Source: Effrenium voratum
Taxonomy: Eukaryota; Sar; Dinophyceae; Suessiales; Symbiodiniaceae
Assembly (NCBI GenBank): GCA_963377175.1
Contig: CAUJNA010000194.1
Span: forward strand, 1 to 64,000
Direction: 5' to 3'
Length of the DNA stretch: 64,000 nucleotides
Positions 19,986-29,464 of the stretch are shown piece after piece. Position numbers and translations under genes: made by a program. How positions within the stretch are numbered: position 1 is the stretch's first letter; every line of letters begins with the position of its first letter. The notes under the pieces were generated by a model. The model searched no databases. It was given only the letters and a program-made list of their open reading frames with translations, and was not told where the DNA came from.

Positions 19986-20549
19986 ATGGCGCTGGTTGAT
20001 TCAAGTGCAGCCTTTAAACAGAGATGCGTGGCATTGGACCATAGCGGGGAGCTGTGGAAAGGTCTGGCAGCTGTGCAGGTTGAGACTTTTGCTCAACTGG
20101 CCTTCGTGCTAGGGACTCCGCAAGGGCCCCCCGGGCAAGAGCAGTTTGAGCAGCTGGCAGGGAAAGTTTGGGAGTCGCCCAGCTTGGGTGATTTAGCACT
20201 CCTGCGCTTGTTGCTTTCAGAGGCGTCCACGTTGGCGGCAGCCCATCCAGAGGCACAGGTTTTTCCGGCTACCAAGGAAGCGCCTGCCTGTTCTAGTTCA
20301 AATGCTACGAGAGCCCAGCCAGAAAGTTTTTCAATTGGGCCTCATCCGCAGAGAGCGGTCAGGGCCAAAGCACAGAGGCTGAAGGCCAAGCTGGGCATAG
20401 AGCCCATGTGCTGGTCTTTCAATGCGAGTGGACACGCCCAGACCGTTTCAAGGAACCCGCCTGCATGCAGGAAAGGGGAGCATGAGTGCATGTCGTGCGG
20501 TCGCTCCAACCATGGCGCCCAGGCATGCACTGCTCAAAATAACAACTGA
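19986..20549 (+). CDS. Gag-like protein with Cys/His cluster
   Basis: ATG 19,986 opens MALVDSSAAFKQRCVALDHS, followed by a helical region (ETFAQLAFVLGTPQG, LALLRLLLSEA) and then a basic segment. The C-terminus carries a Cys/His-rich stretch (CWSFNASGHAQ ... ECMSCGRSNHGAQAC) that could bind zinc and nucleic acid. Proteins with this layout are common in front of reverse transcriptases in dinoflagellate retroelements, to my recollection; I cannot search to confirm. The frame stops at 20,547. Confidence 0.5.
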   Translation: MALVDSSAAFKQRCVALDHSGELWKGLAAVQVETFAQLAFVLGTPQGPPGQEQFEQLAGKVWESPSLGDLALLRLLLSEASTLAAAHPEAQVFPATKEAPACSSSNATRAQPESFSIGPHPQRAVRAKAQRLKAKLGIEPMCWSFNASGHAQTVSRNPPACRKGEHECMSCGRSNHGAQACTAQNNN

Positions 20550-21570
20550 CTGTTGCCGGGGCCCTCTTCGGGGGCGATTCGCAGGAGTCGCTCGCCCTTG
20601 AGGGACATAGGGCAATCAGCCGTTTTTCACAGAGCACGGTGCAGTGGGTGAGGAACAACAAGGACGTGGGAGCCGTGCCCTTGAGCATAGCCAGCCACGT
20701 CAGGAGTGTATCCTACCTAATTACCTAATGGGGCAAGTGCATCGAGTCCTCGTTTGCATCGCCGTGCGAAGGACCCGTTGCTTGCCAGGCTGCTATCGTG
20801 TCGCAGACATCCGACTTTTTCAATTTACCGCAGGTTCGACACGCTTGTCCAAGCTTGTGAAATCCTTGGATTGCAAGCTGTACCAGTGGACAAGGTGCTG
20901 AACAGTTCACTTCGCTTTTCAACTTGATCTGCGTTCGCCTGTGTACCTTCTGCTAATTTTTTCAAAGACCGCATGGCCAGCGTTGTTGCGCGTGCTGGCT
21001 CCGCATTGTGTCACACCTTGCGGGGCCGGGGTAAGACCCGTAGATCCGAATCGCTGAATGGGGGCATTCCGCCCAGGCCGCTCAGGTCGCAATCCTCCTC
21101 ATGGACTGGCGGATTTATGCCCACAGAAGCCAACAGGAGCTGATTACCCAGAGCTATTGATTGTGTGAGCAGTTTCCATGCGCATTGCATAGCAGACCAG
21201 CAACGTCATATTCGCATTTTGTGAGCCTACTCTCCACGCGCTACTGGGTCGTGACACAGTTTGCCCTGCATCGCCAACCTCAAGGGCCAACCAGTTCATA
21301 CTGTATTCTTGCAGTTTTTGGCATGCTCAGCCCATGCAGACTCGGCCTGGATGCCACGCCGCCCCAAAGGGGCAGCAGTTGTTGTTCGCCTTCTGGCCAA
21401 GAGGGGAATTTTGCGGGGCGAACCATTGGCAGTGTGGTTTTGAACTGGACATCTGGTACCGGAACAATGCGGGGAGTGCATCGAGCACACCCAGGTAGAA
21501 CAGGTCACGTGGGTGTGCCCGGATATCCTTGGGATGTCGTGCGCGGACAGTGCGAGCAAGGTGCAGTGTT
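20550..21570. other. Retroelement interior without recognisable gene
   Basis: No convincing frame is seen in either direction. Codon structure is eroded, with stops in all frames. This would be the place for missing protease or recombinase sequence. Confidence 0.4.
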
Positions 21571-22100
21571 GGTGGATGTTGGGGTTCAGCTACGTGCAGC
21601 GCTTGGGTTTTTCAGGGGGCAGGAGGACTCTACCTTGGTTCAGCTACGTGCAGTGCTAGGGATTTCCAGGGGCAGGAGGACTCTACCTGTCCGAGGACTC
21701 TACCTGGCTTGCTGTGGTGCATGCAGTATTGGAGGATGTTGTGGCTCAGCTATGTCCAGCGCTAGGGCTTTTCCAGGGGCAGGAGGAGGTGGACTCTAAC
21801 TTTCTCTCGAGTGCCGCTACGTGCAGAGGACAGGAGAACTCGGCCTTCCTCTTGATTACAGCAGTGCTGGGGATGCACTTCCCCTGTCCTAGCGATTTCC
21901 AGGGGCAGGAGGACTCTACCTGGCTTGCTGTGGTGCATGCAGTATTGGAGGATGTTGTGGCTCAGCTATGTCCAGCGCTAGGGCTTTTCCAGGGGCAGGA
22001 GGACTCTAACTTTCTCTCGATGGCGATGCCGCTACGTGCAGAGGACAGGAGGACTCGGCCTTCCTCTTGATTACAAGCAGTGCTGGGGATGCACTTCATC
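21571..22100. repeat. Tandem repeat of ~187 bp units inside the retroelement
   Basis: Two long copies (about 21,700-21,883 and 21,911-22,099) share CTTGCTGTGGTGCATGCAG, TTTTCCAGGGGCAGGAGG and CCTTCCTCTTGATTACA; two shorter partial copies precede them from about 21,571. It has no coding meaning. Confidence 0.65.
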
Positions 22101-22379
22101 AGGGGAGGGCGAATCTTTGTACACCACCATCACTGTTAAATTTTTGGCGGGTGTAGGTTGGCTGTATGTCTTTTATCGAGATTCAGACCACCGTCCATGT
22201 CCATCGAGGCTGTGTTGAAGAATGCCAGCAAGTCCATGCGTAAAAGCGGGTGCGGTAACTGACCCTCCAACGCTTGGACGAGTGGCGGCAACACGTGCGT
22301 AGATGGCAAGGGCGGCTCCTCTCAGGACACGGACTGCGTTGCTTCGGTCCGCCTTGTACTGCTGAGTAGGCGCTTGGCA

Positions 22380-22920
22380 AGACAACATGCAGCCAGGCAG
22401 AGTTTTTCGCAAGAGCTCGAGCCTACGACATGGAGAGCGCTTACAAACAGTTCTGCGTGCAGACAGGACAGGGGCTGCATAGATGGGAGGTGCGGGGCCC
22501 GCTTTCTGGGCGGACAATGGTGCACGGACCCAATGCATTAAAGTTGGAGGACTTTCACTCGGTGACTACTCCGTTTCAAATCGTGGAACATCGCAATGCG
22601 GAGATGGTGATCTGGCGCAGAGCTCCAGCTGCAGCTCAACCGGGATCGACATAGCTGAGATCTTGAGGGGAAGGATGCTGGGGTTTGAACTTTTCGTTTT
22701 GATGGGTTGCCCTTGCGCCACCAGGTACATCGGACGAAGATTCACAGCGCCTAGTGTGACTAATGCAGTCGCTCCCGAACGTCATGCTACTTCGGACTGG
22801 CGTATGGCAAGGGTCGCATTGGTCAGCTCGTAATAGCAGACACCCAGCTTTTTCCCTCAACCGGAAAGATACCTGTGCTCGTGGCTGTTCAGGCATGGGA
22901 GCTTGATATTAAGGGGGCGC
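22380..22920 (+). pseudogene. Reverse transcriptase remnant
   Basis: A frame around 22,395-22,500 reads FFARARAYDMESAYKQFCVQ, resembling motif A of reverse transcriptases (D-x-x-x-A-Y-K-Q). A second frame at about 22,790-22,910 holds FGLAYGKGRIGQLVIADTQL. No intact catalytic DD box was found. The call rests on one motif and on its position inside a split-direct-repeat element. Confidence 0.35.
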
Positions 22921-23278
22921 CAACTTGTGCACTCCTTAACACGAGGAGGCCCCAAATGCATAGGTAGCGGCCTGGGCTGACACTGACCTCTACAATACCA
23001 TGGTGGCCGATTACACATCTTGGGAAGCCGAGACAGGTTGTCGAGCCTTGGTTTGTGAGTGCCAACATTTAGCTAAGTGTCAGATGATCCTTCCAGGTTG
23101 GATTTTCGGAAAATCCAACAGAGGTGCCGAGCAGTTTGCTGCTCCGTTTCACGTCGTTCAGGATCCATTTGCATGACAACTGAAAAGAAAGGGACGCAAC
23201 TCCGCAGGGAAGTGTGTGCTCTTCCTTTGTCAGTTGTGGGGGGGCGGAGCTGCCTGGCTATGTGGGGTGCACGGCGGA

Positions 23279-23962
23279 TGCCCCACTTGCAAATATGAGA
23301 TCAGAATTTTGTGATATATACTTCTATATTGGCCTTATATTTGAAGGCAGTCGCTTTTGCATTGCTTCGCCTGGTGCCGTCAAGGTTTGTTGAGGATGAG
23401 TTTCCTTTACCTCACCTGGTGTACCGCTTAAAGTTTGCAACGTGTTTGCTTATGGAACTGATGATGCGAGCGCTTTCCTCGAAAGGGAATAAGTGGTGAC
23501 TCCCGCAGGGATCATCTCCTTATTCGAATAAAAGGAAAAAACACTTTAGTGTTTAGTTCGCACTTCAGTTTGCAAACAGCCCCAGTCATTTGAACACACA
23601 TGTTCTGCATTTGTACTTATGTGTGACACCTGGCTTTGGCTCAGGGTGGGAGGGAGGGTGACCTACACGGTCGTTTTGAAACCCAACCCCGCTCCGCTCC
23701 CGCCCATTTTTTTCCGATGCTTAAAGCCTATCCCAGCCGTTGTGCGCGGCGGACCAGGAGCTTGCCCCACTTGCAAATATGAGATCAGAATGATGTGATA
23801 TATACTTCTATATTGGCCTTATATTTGAAGGCAGTCGCTTTTGCATTGCTTCGCCTGGTGCCGTCAAGGTTTGTTGAGGACTCACCTGGTGTACCGGTTG
23901 AAGTTTGCAACGTGTTTGCTTATGGAACTGATGATGCGAGCGCTTTCCTCGAAAGGGAATAA
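23279..23962 (+). repeat. B1-A2-B2 terminal block of the 18-24 kb element
   Basis: B1 is 23,279-23,492, A2 23,493-23,681 and B2 23,763-23,962. B copies share CCCCACTTGCAAATATGAG and end GAAAGGGAATAA. An 81-bp spacer lies between A2 and B2. Confidence 0.78.
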
Positions 23963-24359
23963 AACCCTGCGGAGAAGGAGCTCGGGAACTGGGGCCGCTT
24001 TTGCGCACTTTTTCGACCCAAAAGCGAGCGGTGACAAAGCGGTGACAAGCGGTGACGAGCTCGGCGGGCTGGAATTCGCAGGCTTTTCAGGGCAGAAAAC
24101 GGAATTCTGAGCACGGCGAACGTCTGGAGCCGGTTTAAACGAGCGAACTTGGAGGCTCGGGCACCACTTTTGACGTCTGACACGAAAAAACGAACTTTTC
24201 GGGATTTCGGGAAGTTGGCCGATTTGAGCACTTTTCGACCGAAACGGAGCCAAAAAGCAGTGGTGACGAAGGATTTTTTGGCCGCAAAATGGCCATTTGA
24301 CCAGCTTTTTGGCCCAAAAAACCCAAATTAATGGACTATAAGCTGATGTTCCTTACTAC

Positions 24360-24660
24360 TACGGCCTTCTCCGTCGGCGCAAGCGCCTTGAGATCTCTGT
24401 GTGCCGGAAGCCTTGTCCAGTGGCTCAACCGATGATGCCAAACCCAAGGAAGCGAGTGGCGCGGGAGCCCCAACGCATCTTTGAAAGGAGGCTCCCAAAG
24501 GCGGAGGCCCAGGAGCAGACGGAGGAGCCGGCCGAAAAGCCGGCTGAGGCCCAGGAGCAGACGGAGACGGAGGAGCCGGCCGAAAAGCCGGCTGGCCCAG
24601 GAGCAGACGGAGACGGGGAGCTGGGCCGGCCGAGGTGGAGACGAGCAGACGGAGGTTAAG
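24360..24660 (+). CDS. Glu/Pro-rich repeat ORF, possibly the N-terminus of the next gene
   Basis: The frame contains two ATGs near 24,432 and 24,435, then AEAQEQTEEPAEKPA repeated twice (unit about 39 bp), and ends near 24,659. A second acidic stretch VEEVEEKVEKVEEVEEVE follows in another frame from 24,665. Such linkers are often disordered. It may be only a coding minisatellite. No function can be given. Confidence 0.3.
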
Positions 24661-26345
24661 AGCAGAGGAGGTGGAGGAGGTAGAGGAGAAGGTGGAGAAG
24701 GTGGAGGAGGTGGAGGAGGTAGAGCTTCCGACACCCGCCCAACTGGGGCACTACACGCAGTTCAAGGAGCAGTTTACCGAGCCTCCGAGGATAACCCAAA
24801 ACACCATCGCCTTGTTTGGGAGCGGACGGACGTGTTCACCATCAGCAACGCTCTGCAGCTCGACGCCGTGCGGCGATGCCCCGACCACAGTCTCCTTGAT
24901 GTGCTGTGAGCCGTTCAAGCGCTCTGTGAGTGTGGACCAGGACGGCATTGGGTGGATTCCCGTGCTCCTGCGCCAGGCCGCACCGCGCCGGGCTGAAGGG
25001 GCGGATCTTCTCCGGCATCGGTCGGGTGCCCGTGCAGGAGGCGCCTGCCAAAAAGCGCAAAGGCAGTGAGGGCGCCGTGATTCCGCTCGGGCAAGTTCAT
25101 AAAGCAGCTGCCGCCGGAGATTGCAAAGGAGATCGAGATGGGGTCCCAGACACGCTTGTGGGGCGCTCTGCATTTGCCTTCAAGAAGTTGGTCCGCTACA
25201 TTGCGCGGCATCGCCTTGGATCCGTCAAGCTGGACATCAAGAACTCGTTCTTCCAGCTCTTGAACCGACAGAAGCCGCTGCCGCCCATCATGGCGGAGTA
25301 CCTGGACCACCGTGAGGAGAAGCTCGCGCAGATCGGCCGCGTGCTCTTCCACAAGCTGCCCGAGGCCCGCCGGCGCAGCGTGGCGAAGGAGCTGATGATT
25401 GCCCTGGGCTTTGGGGGTGGTTCGCAAACTGGACGAGCAAGGTGCTGCAGGACATACCCTTGGCTTCGGATAGGGGGAGGCGCCCGCCTCTACCACGTGG
25501 ACGTTTTTGAGCTCGCCACAGAAGGCCAGGGCCGCCCCACTGCCTCGGCCCTGTACGCCCATCACGAAGGTTGCAGATGGAGAAGATGGCGGCGGCAGCA
25601 GGAGGGCCTTCAACGACCACCAGCACGACGGCATCGGGGCCCTCCGCTCGCCGTAAAGCGAGCCGTGGATGTCGAGGTGGTCGTGCACGAGCTGGAGGAC
25701 CCGTGGGCATACGCGGCGGGAAGTACCCCAACTTGGATTGGAGACTCAAGTCGAAGATGGAATTCTCCGAGTTCCAGCGCGCAGCAGCACGTCATACTTG
25801 GACGGGCGAGGGCAAACACCGTGGACTTTGCGAAGCTGGCGGCGGCGGTCTACACGTTCCGGTGGAGGGGGTGAGAGAGACCACCTACGAAAGCTTCGAG
25901 AAGGGAGGCTTCTGGCTGGTGCGAAGCCGGGACGACTTGGGCCAGACCGTGGAAGACCTGATGTGCAAGATGTGTTGCCCGGTCTTTGAGACAGTCGATG
26001 GGAACTGCGTGCCGCCGCGCCTCTCAACGATAATGCCTTCTTCACCGGTCTGTCCTCGTCCGTTCTGGGGCGTCTGGCAGCCGGCGGACCTCAACAGCGA
26101 CGAGACACGGCACAAAATCCTCTTTTGCGACGGCATGCTCTACGATTTCAAGGAGCGTGTCCTCCGATCACCGATCCCGCCGACCGCACGGCTTCCACGC
26201 AAGGCGACCTCAGAGATGTGGCAGCCGAGCAAGGCGACCAAGCTCTTCGAGCACATCCTGGCTTTCTTGAAGGAGCATGTGAAGACGGGGGTGTGTCTGC
26301 TCGAGGCCAGCGAGAATGGCAAACAGGTCATCGAGGCTTCGATCC
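24661..26345 (+). pseudogene. Broken viral replication protein, D5-like primase/helicase N-part suspected
   Basis: The pieces are in several frames. LPTPAQLGHYTQFKEQF and VFTISNALQLDAV lie near 24,730-24,880. KLDIKNSFFQLLNRQ, PPIMAEYLDHREEKLAQIG and AKELMIALGFGG lie at 25,230-25,425. FWLVRSRDDLGQTV and ADLNSDETRHKILFCDGMLY lie at 25,910-26,150. The last segment resembles the D5_N pattern ahead of poxvirus-D5-like helicases, and the middle one has a polymerase- or primase-like Asp motif. No P-loop is seen: the gene stops at 26,345 where an inverted integrase copy begins, so the helicase half is gone. The assignment is by resemblance only. Confidence 0.35.
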
Positions 26346-26989
26346 TCCACTGCCTTGATGCGGCGGTTCGTCAAGTCCTTGTTGTGCTGGAACCTGTCGG
26401 TGTTGTCTTGGAGGACCCTGAACTCTGTGGCCGGCTGCTTCTCCACGTCTTCCGGGGCGCCATGCACCGTCTCGTGGGGCCGCGCGTTGTAAGCGGTCTG
26501 CTCAAAGCGGTCGCTCCACTGGCCGCCCTTGCGGGCCACGCGCGTGGCCAGGTCCTTCTTCAGCGTCTGGATTCCCCGGTCCACCACGGCCGTGGCGTTG
26601 CGGTCCTCCGGGCGCTTCGTTCGGCGCACGGCTGTGACCACGAAGTTCTTGTCGTCCCCCGTCAGCTCCTGCGTGGCACGCGGTGGCCCGGCCGACCGTC
26701 TCGGCGTTCTTGTTCTGCAGAGGTTCCACGGCAGCCTCCCGGGTGAAGACGTCCATCACCACCAGGCCATACTTCGTCTTCCCCCGCGTGTTCTGGCTGA
26801 AGTCGATGAGGTCGGCCTGCAGCCGGTCGTTCGGCCTCTCGGCGGCCGACTTGCCCAGCGCACACGGCCGGGGCGCCTGGCCTTCAGCGCCTCGAAGGCC
26901 ATGGCCTGCGTCACGTCAAGGTCGCAAGTCGGTACAGCTTCCGGGTCCCGCACGTTGAAGTCGTCGGCCAGGTCCCTCAGCGCCTCCAT
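26346..26989 (-). pseudogene. rve integrase, inverted second copy, 3'-truncated
   Basis: Start at 26,989 (MEALRDLADDFNVRDP) as in the copy at 1,471. The active-site region again reads VVDRGIQTLKKDLATRV, so Asp at the third acidic position is shared by both copies and is not a fresh mutation. A segment around the second Asp is missing near 26,640-26,700. The C-terminal domain is absent: the sequence changes to the D5-like gene near 26,346. Fibre copy 26,994-28,027 lies just upstream in its reading direction, preserving the fibre-integrase order. Confidence 0.65.
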
Positions 26990-26993
26990 GTTT

Positions 26994-28027
26994 ACTTGTT
27001 CTTCGGCCCCCGCTGGGCCAGGCTTCCAACTCGTCCAGCCGGGCCTGGAAGCCCTGCCCTTGCACACCCCCCAGAGCACGCTGGTGAGGTGAGCGTGATC
27101 ATCTCCGTGCCGTCGCTCCACCTGGCGGTGCCCGTCAGGTTCTTCCACTTTGTTCCTGCGAAGTCGTTCGAGGCGAAGCCCAGCCTCAGGTCCTCGTTCA
27201 TGTCCGGGCGCTTGTACTGCATGGCCTCCACGGAGTCGAACAGCTGCAGCAGCTCTGCCACGTCGGCCTCGGCCATCTCCGTCTTCACCCTGCTGTCCGA
27301 CAAATTCGTGAAGCTCGTGTTGCAGACCACGTTGCCCGTGTTGCCTGCGATCACCAGGCAGCCGGGGTTCCTCTGGTTCGTGGTCAAGGACAGCTGCGCA
27401 GCCGCGAGGGCCGCGTCCGCCGCCGCGACGGAGTAGCAGTCTGGCCGTGATGCTCAGCGTGTCGTCGCCGTTGGCCAGCGCAGCAGAGAGAGGAGCCTCC
27501 AGATGCAGGTTGCGAACGACGTTGCTTCCGCGAACGAGCTCCCAAGTAGTGAAGCCCGCCCAGGCCGGCGCGTTAACAACTCCGCTGCCGGAAAGCTGCA
27601 GGGCGGCGAGCTCCGCGAGGATTGCGTCGAGGGCGGTCTGGAGCGCGGTCTCGCTGGCTGAGAGCGCGGCGTTCGTGGCGTACGAGGCCAGCAGCGTCGC
27701 GTCGGCCTTGGCCCCCTGGAGCGCCGTGATGCTGGCGTCGTGGCTAGCAAGCTGCGCTGCGACGAAGGCCTCGGTGGCGAGACCCAGCAGGGCATTTGCT
27801 ATCTTGGTGTCTACCTCCAGCGGTGTGTCCAACCCGTCCACCGTGGAGAGCAGGGCGGCCAGCGCGCTGGCGTCCGCCTTGGCTGCCGTGTTCACCGCCA
27901 GGTCTGTTACTTGCGCGTAGGGCGTCAGAGCGAGGGCCAGCTGCCCTGCGGTGACGTGCGTGCCGTCAGTCACCTCTCCGTTGCCCAGGACCTCCGGGAT
28001 GTTGCCGGTGACAGGTCCTCCAAACAT
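26994..28027 (-). pseudogene. Fibre protein fusing coiled-coil shaft to S74 chaperone, frameshifted
   Basis: ATG 28,027 opens MFGGPVTGNIPEVLGNGEV. The shaft includes PYAQVTDLAVNTAAKADASA and TPLEVDTKIANALL, shared with 16,405-17,895, and the VNAPAWAGFTTWELVRGSNV module. After a frame change near 27,420 the S74 domain follows (LSDSRVKTEMAEADV, LRLGFASNDFAGTKW). The Ser-Lys dyad is kept; the end is frameshifted near 27,090. This copy shows that the shaft of one fibre and the chaperone of another can be joined, so the locus has been shuffling fibre modules. Confidence 0.6.
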
Positions 28028-28137
28028 GTTTTCCTCAGGAGTCGTTGCGCGAAGAGCTTCTCCGCAAGTACGTGTAACCCCGTGACACAGTCCGTGGGTG
28101 ACCTGAAAGCGAGGCCGGCTCCGCGGCTTCGGTCTTG

Positions 28138-28192
28138 GAGCCCGCACCAGGCCCGCACCAGGCCCGCACCAGGCCCGCACCAGGCCCGCGCC
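28138..28192. repeat. 11-bp minisatellite CAGGCCCGCAC
   Basis: About five copies of an 11-bp unit in direct tandem, GC-rich. Confidence 0.75.
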
Positions 28193-28385
28193 AGGGTTTT
28201 TTGGAAGTACCGTGGCTACAATGATTTGACCGGTGGCGCCGGTCAATCGCGAGACCTGCGCAAGACGCTCGAAATTTGCCGGCAGTTCACCGAAAATTTT
28301 GCCTCGAGGCCGTCCTCGGGCGGCGCGGGCTCGGCAGGCTGGTGCGCTTGCCGCCACATAGCATGTTGCTCGGCTACCAGGACAT

Positions 28386-28516
28386 GAAGTGAAGGACAAC
28401 ATCCTTCACTTCTGATACGTATAGTGTAGTGCAGAAACTATGCACGGCGTACATAGTTTCACCGGTCACATAAAAGCGTGCTACAGTCCTCCCGCCAGGG
28501 GAGGACTGGATTTTTT
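28386..28516. other. Cluster of three perfect hairpins
   Basis: First: GAAGTGAAGGA (28,386-28,396) with TCCTTCACTTC (28,402-28,412). Second: GAAACTATG (28,434-28,442) with CATAGTTTC (28,452-28,460). Third: CAGTCCTCCC (28,484-28,493) with GGGAGGACTG (28,499-28,508), followed by a T8 run, like an intrinsic terminator. They share no sequence, only the design. Confidence 0.6.
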
Positions 28517-28759
28517 TTCCTTGGAAGAATTCCAACCTCGGGTGGTGCGGCCGGGTTGAGGCTTCTATGCCGGGCAGGTGGCGCGCCAGGGTGGAGGCTT
28601 CTATGCCGGGCAGGTATCGAAGCCTCCACGTTGTCGGCGGGCTGGCGTGGCTCCGATGGGCAGGGATGCGAAGCCTCCACGTTGTCGGCGGGCTGGCGTG
28701 GCTCCGATGCCGGGCAGGTGGTGCGGCCGGGTGGTGGAACGCGTTGAAACGAACCCACT

Positions 28760-28790
28760 TCGAAAACATAAGTGCCACTTATGTTTTCGA
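28760..28790. repeat. Palindrome family, copy 1
   Basis: The arms are TCGAAAACATAAGTG and CACTTATGTTTTCGA, 15 bp each, perfect, with a single C at the centre. Confidence 0.8.
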
Positions 28791-28863
28791 GCGGCGCGCT
28801 CGGTATCGAAGCCTCCACGTCGGCGGGCTGGCGCGGCTCCGATGCCGGGCAGGAATGTGATGC

Positions 28864-28894
28864 TCGAAAGCACAAGTGGCACTTGTGCTTTCGA
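28864..28894. repeat. Palindrome family, copy 2
   Basis: The arms are TCGAAAGCACAAGTG and CACTTGTGCTTTCGA, 15 bp, perfect, with a single G at the centre. Compared with copy 1, two positions differ and both arms changed together. Confidence 0.8.
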
Positions 28895-28966
28895 AGCGGC
28901 CGGGTGGGAGGCTCCGATGCCGGGTAGGTGGCGCGGCCGGGAGGCTCCGATGCCGGGCAGGTTCGC

Positions 28967-28995
28967 CGAAACTGTCGGCTTAGACGACAGTTTCG
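28967..28995. repeat. Hairpin, 11-bp perfect stem
   Basis: CGAAACTGTCG (28,967-28,977) pairs with CGACAGTTTCG (28,985-28,995), with a 7-nt loop. Confidence 0.7.
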
Positions 28996-29037
28996 CAAAA
29001 TTTTCGTTTCCTGGTGACGCTGCGGCAGGCGGTGCAG

Positions 29038-29150
29038 CTCTCTCTTTAGAGGGGGTTTCCCAAATGATTCTATTCTACCTGACAGGCTCCTAGCACTCGT
29101 CCGTCCAGGTAGCCCTGCAAAGGTTGGCTTGCTTGAAATGCAACCTGCAG
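29038..29150. repeat. Fragment of the foldback element family
   Basis: This carries the left end CTCTCTTTAGAGGGGGTTTC, then GATTCTATTCTACCTGACAG, then the inner GCCCTGCAAAGGTTGGCTTG and GAAATGCAACCTG. It is a short deletion derivative of the element at 12,714. A perfect 11-bp hairpin (29,152-29,176) follows it directly. Confidence 0.65.
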
Positions 29151-29347
29151 CCAGTGTCCGATAAAATCGGACACTGCTTCGTAGTTGGTGATAACATATG
29201 CAACATCATCAGCTGCGTGCCTGGCACGCTAGGTATCGAAGCCTCCACGTCGGCGGGCTCGGCAGGGCTCCGATGTGTGGCGCGCTCGGTGTCGAAGCCT
29301 CCACGTCGGCGGGCTGGCGTGGCTCCGATGCCGGGAAAGCGATGCTC

Positions 29348-29374
29348 GAAAACACAAGTGGCACTTGTGTTTTC
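29348..29374. repeat. Palindrome family, copy 3
   Basis: The arms are GAAAACACAAGTG and CACTTGTGTTTTC, 13 bp perfect, with a single G at the centre. Confidence 0.8.
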
Positions 29375-29464
29375 TGGAGGCTTCCATACCAGGCAGGTGG
29401 CGCGCCAGGGTGGAGGCTTCTATGCCGGGCAGGGATGTGACGCGCTAGGTATCGAAGCCACGTT

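Larger units (their letters stand above)
18084..23962 (+). mobile_element. Degenerate tyrosine-recombinase-type (DIRS/Ngaro-like) retroelement with split direct repeats
   Basis: Terminal structure: A1 18,084-18,272 equals A2 23,493-23,681 (189 bp). B1 23,279-23,492 matches B2 23,763-23,962, which lacks about 14 bp. The order A1 - internal - B1 A2 B2 is the split direct repeat pattern known from Ngaro/PAT-like elements. The left junction reads GGAA|GTGGTG, the inner one ATAA|GTGGTG and the right one ATAA|AACC, so the exchange point is at AA. The interior holds a Gag-like ORF and a reverse transcriptase remnant but no intact recombinase. It is inserted in viral-type DNA: flanks on both sides share GCGGTGACAAGCTCGGCGGG-type repeats. 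Confidence 0.68.
28540..29445. repeat. Mosaic minisatellite with embedded palindromes
   Basis: Modules such as GCCTCCACGTCGGCGGGCTG, GGCTCCGATGCCGGGCAGG and GGAGGCTTCTATGCCGGGCA recur in both orientations in changing order. Three perfect palindromes of one family are embedded (separate entries). Related modules occur at 12,030-12,100 and 31,500-31,555. Repeat peptides are not taken as genes. Confidence 0.65.

Noticed and set aside
24661..26345. Calling this region a complete D5 primase-helicase
   Set aside because: No P-loop or helicase motifs were found; only an N-terminal-type resemblance remains.
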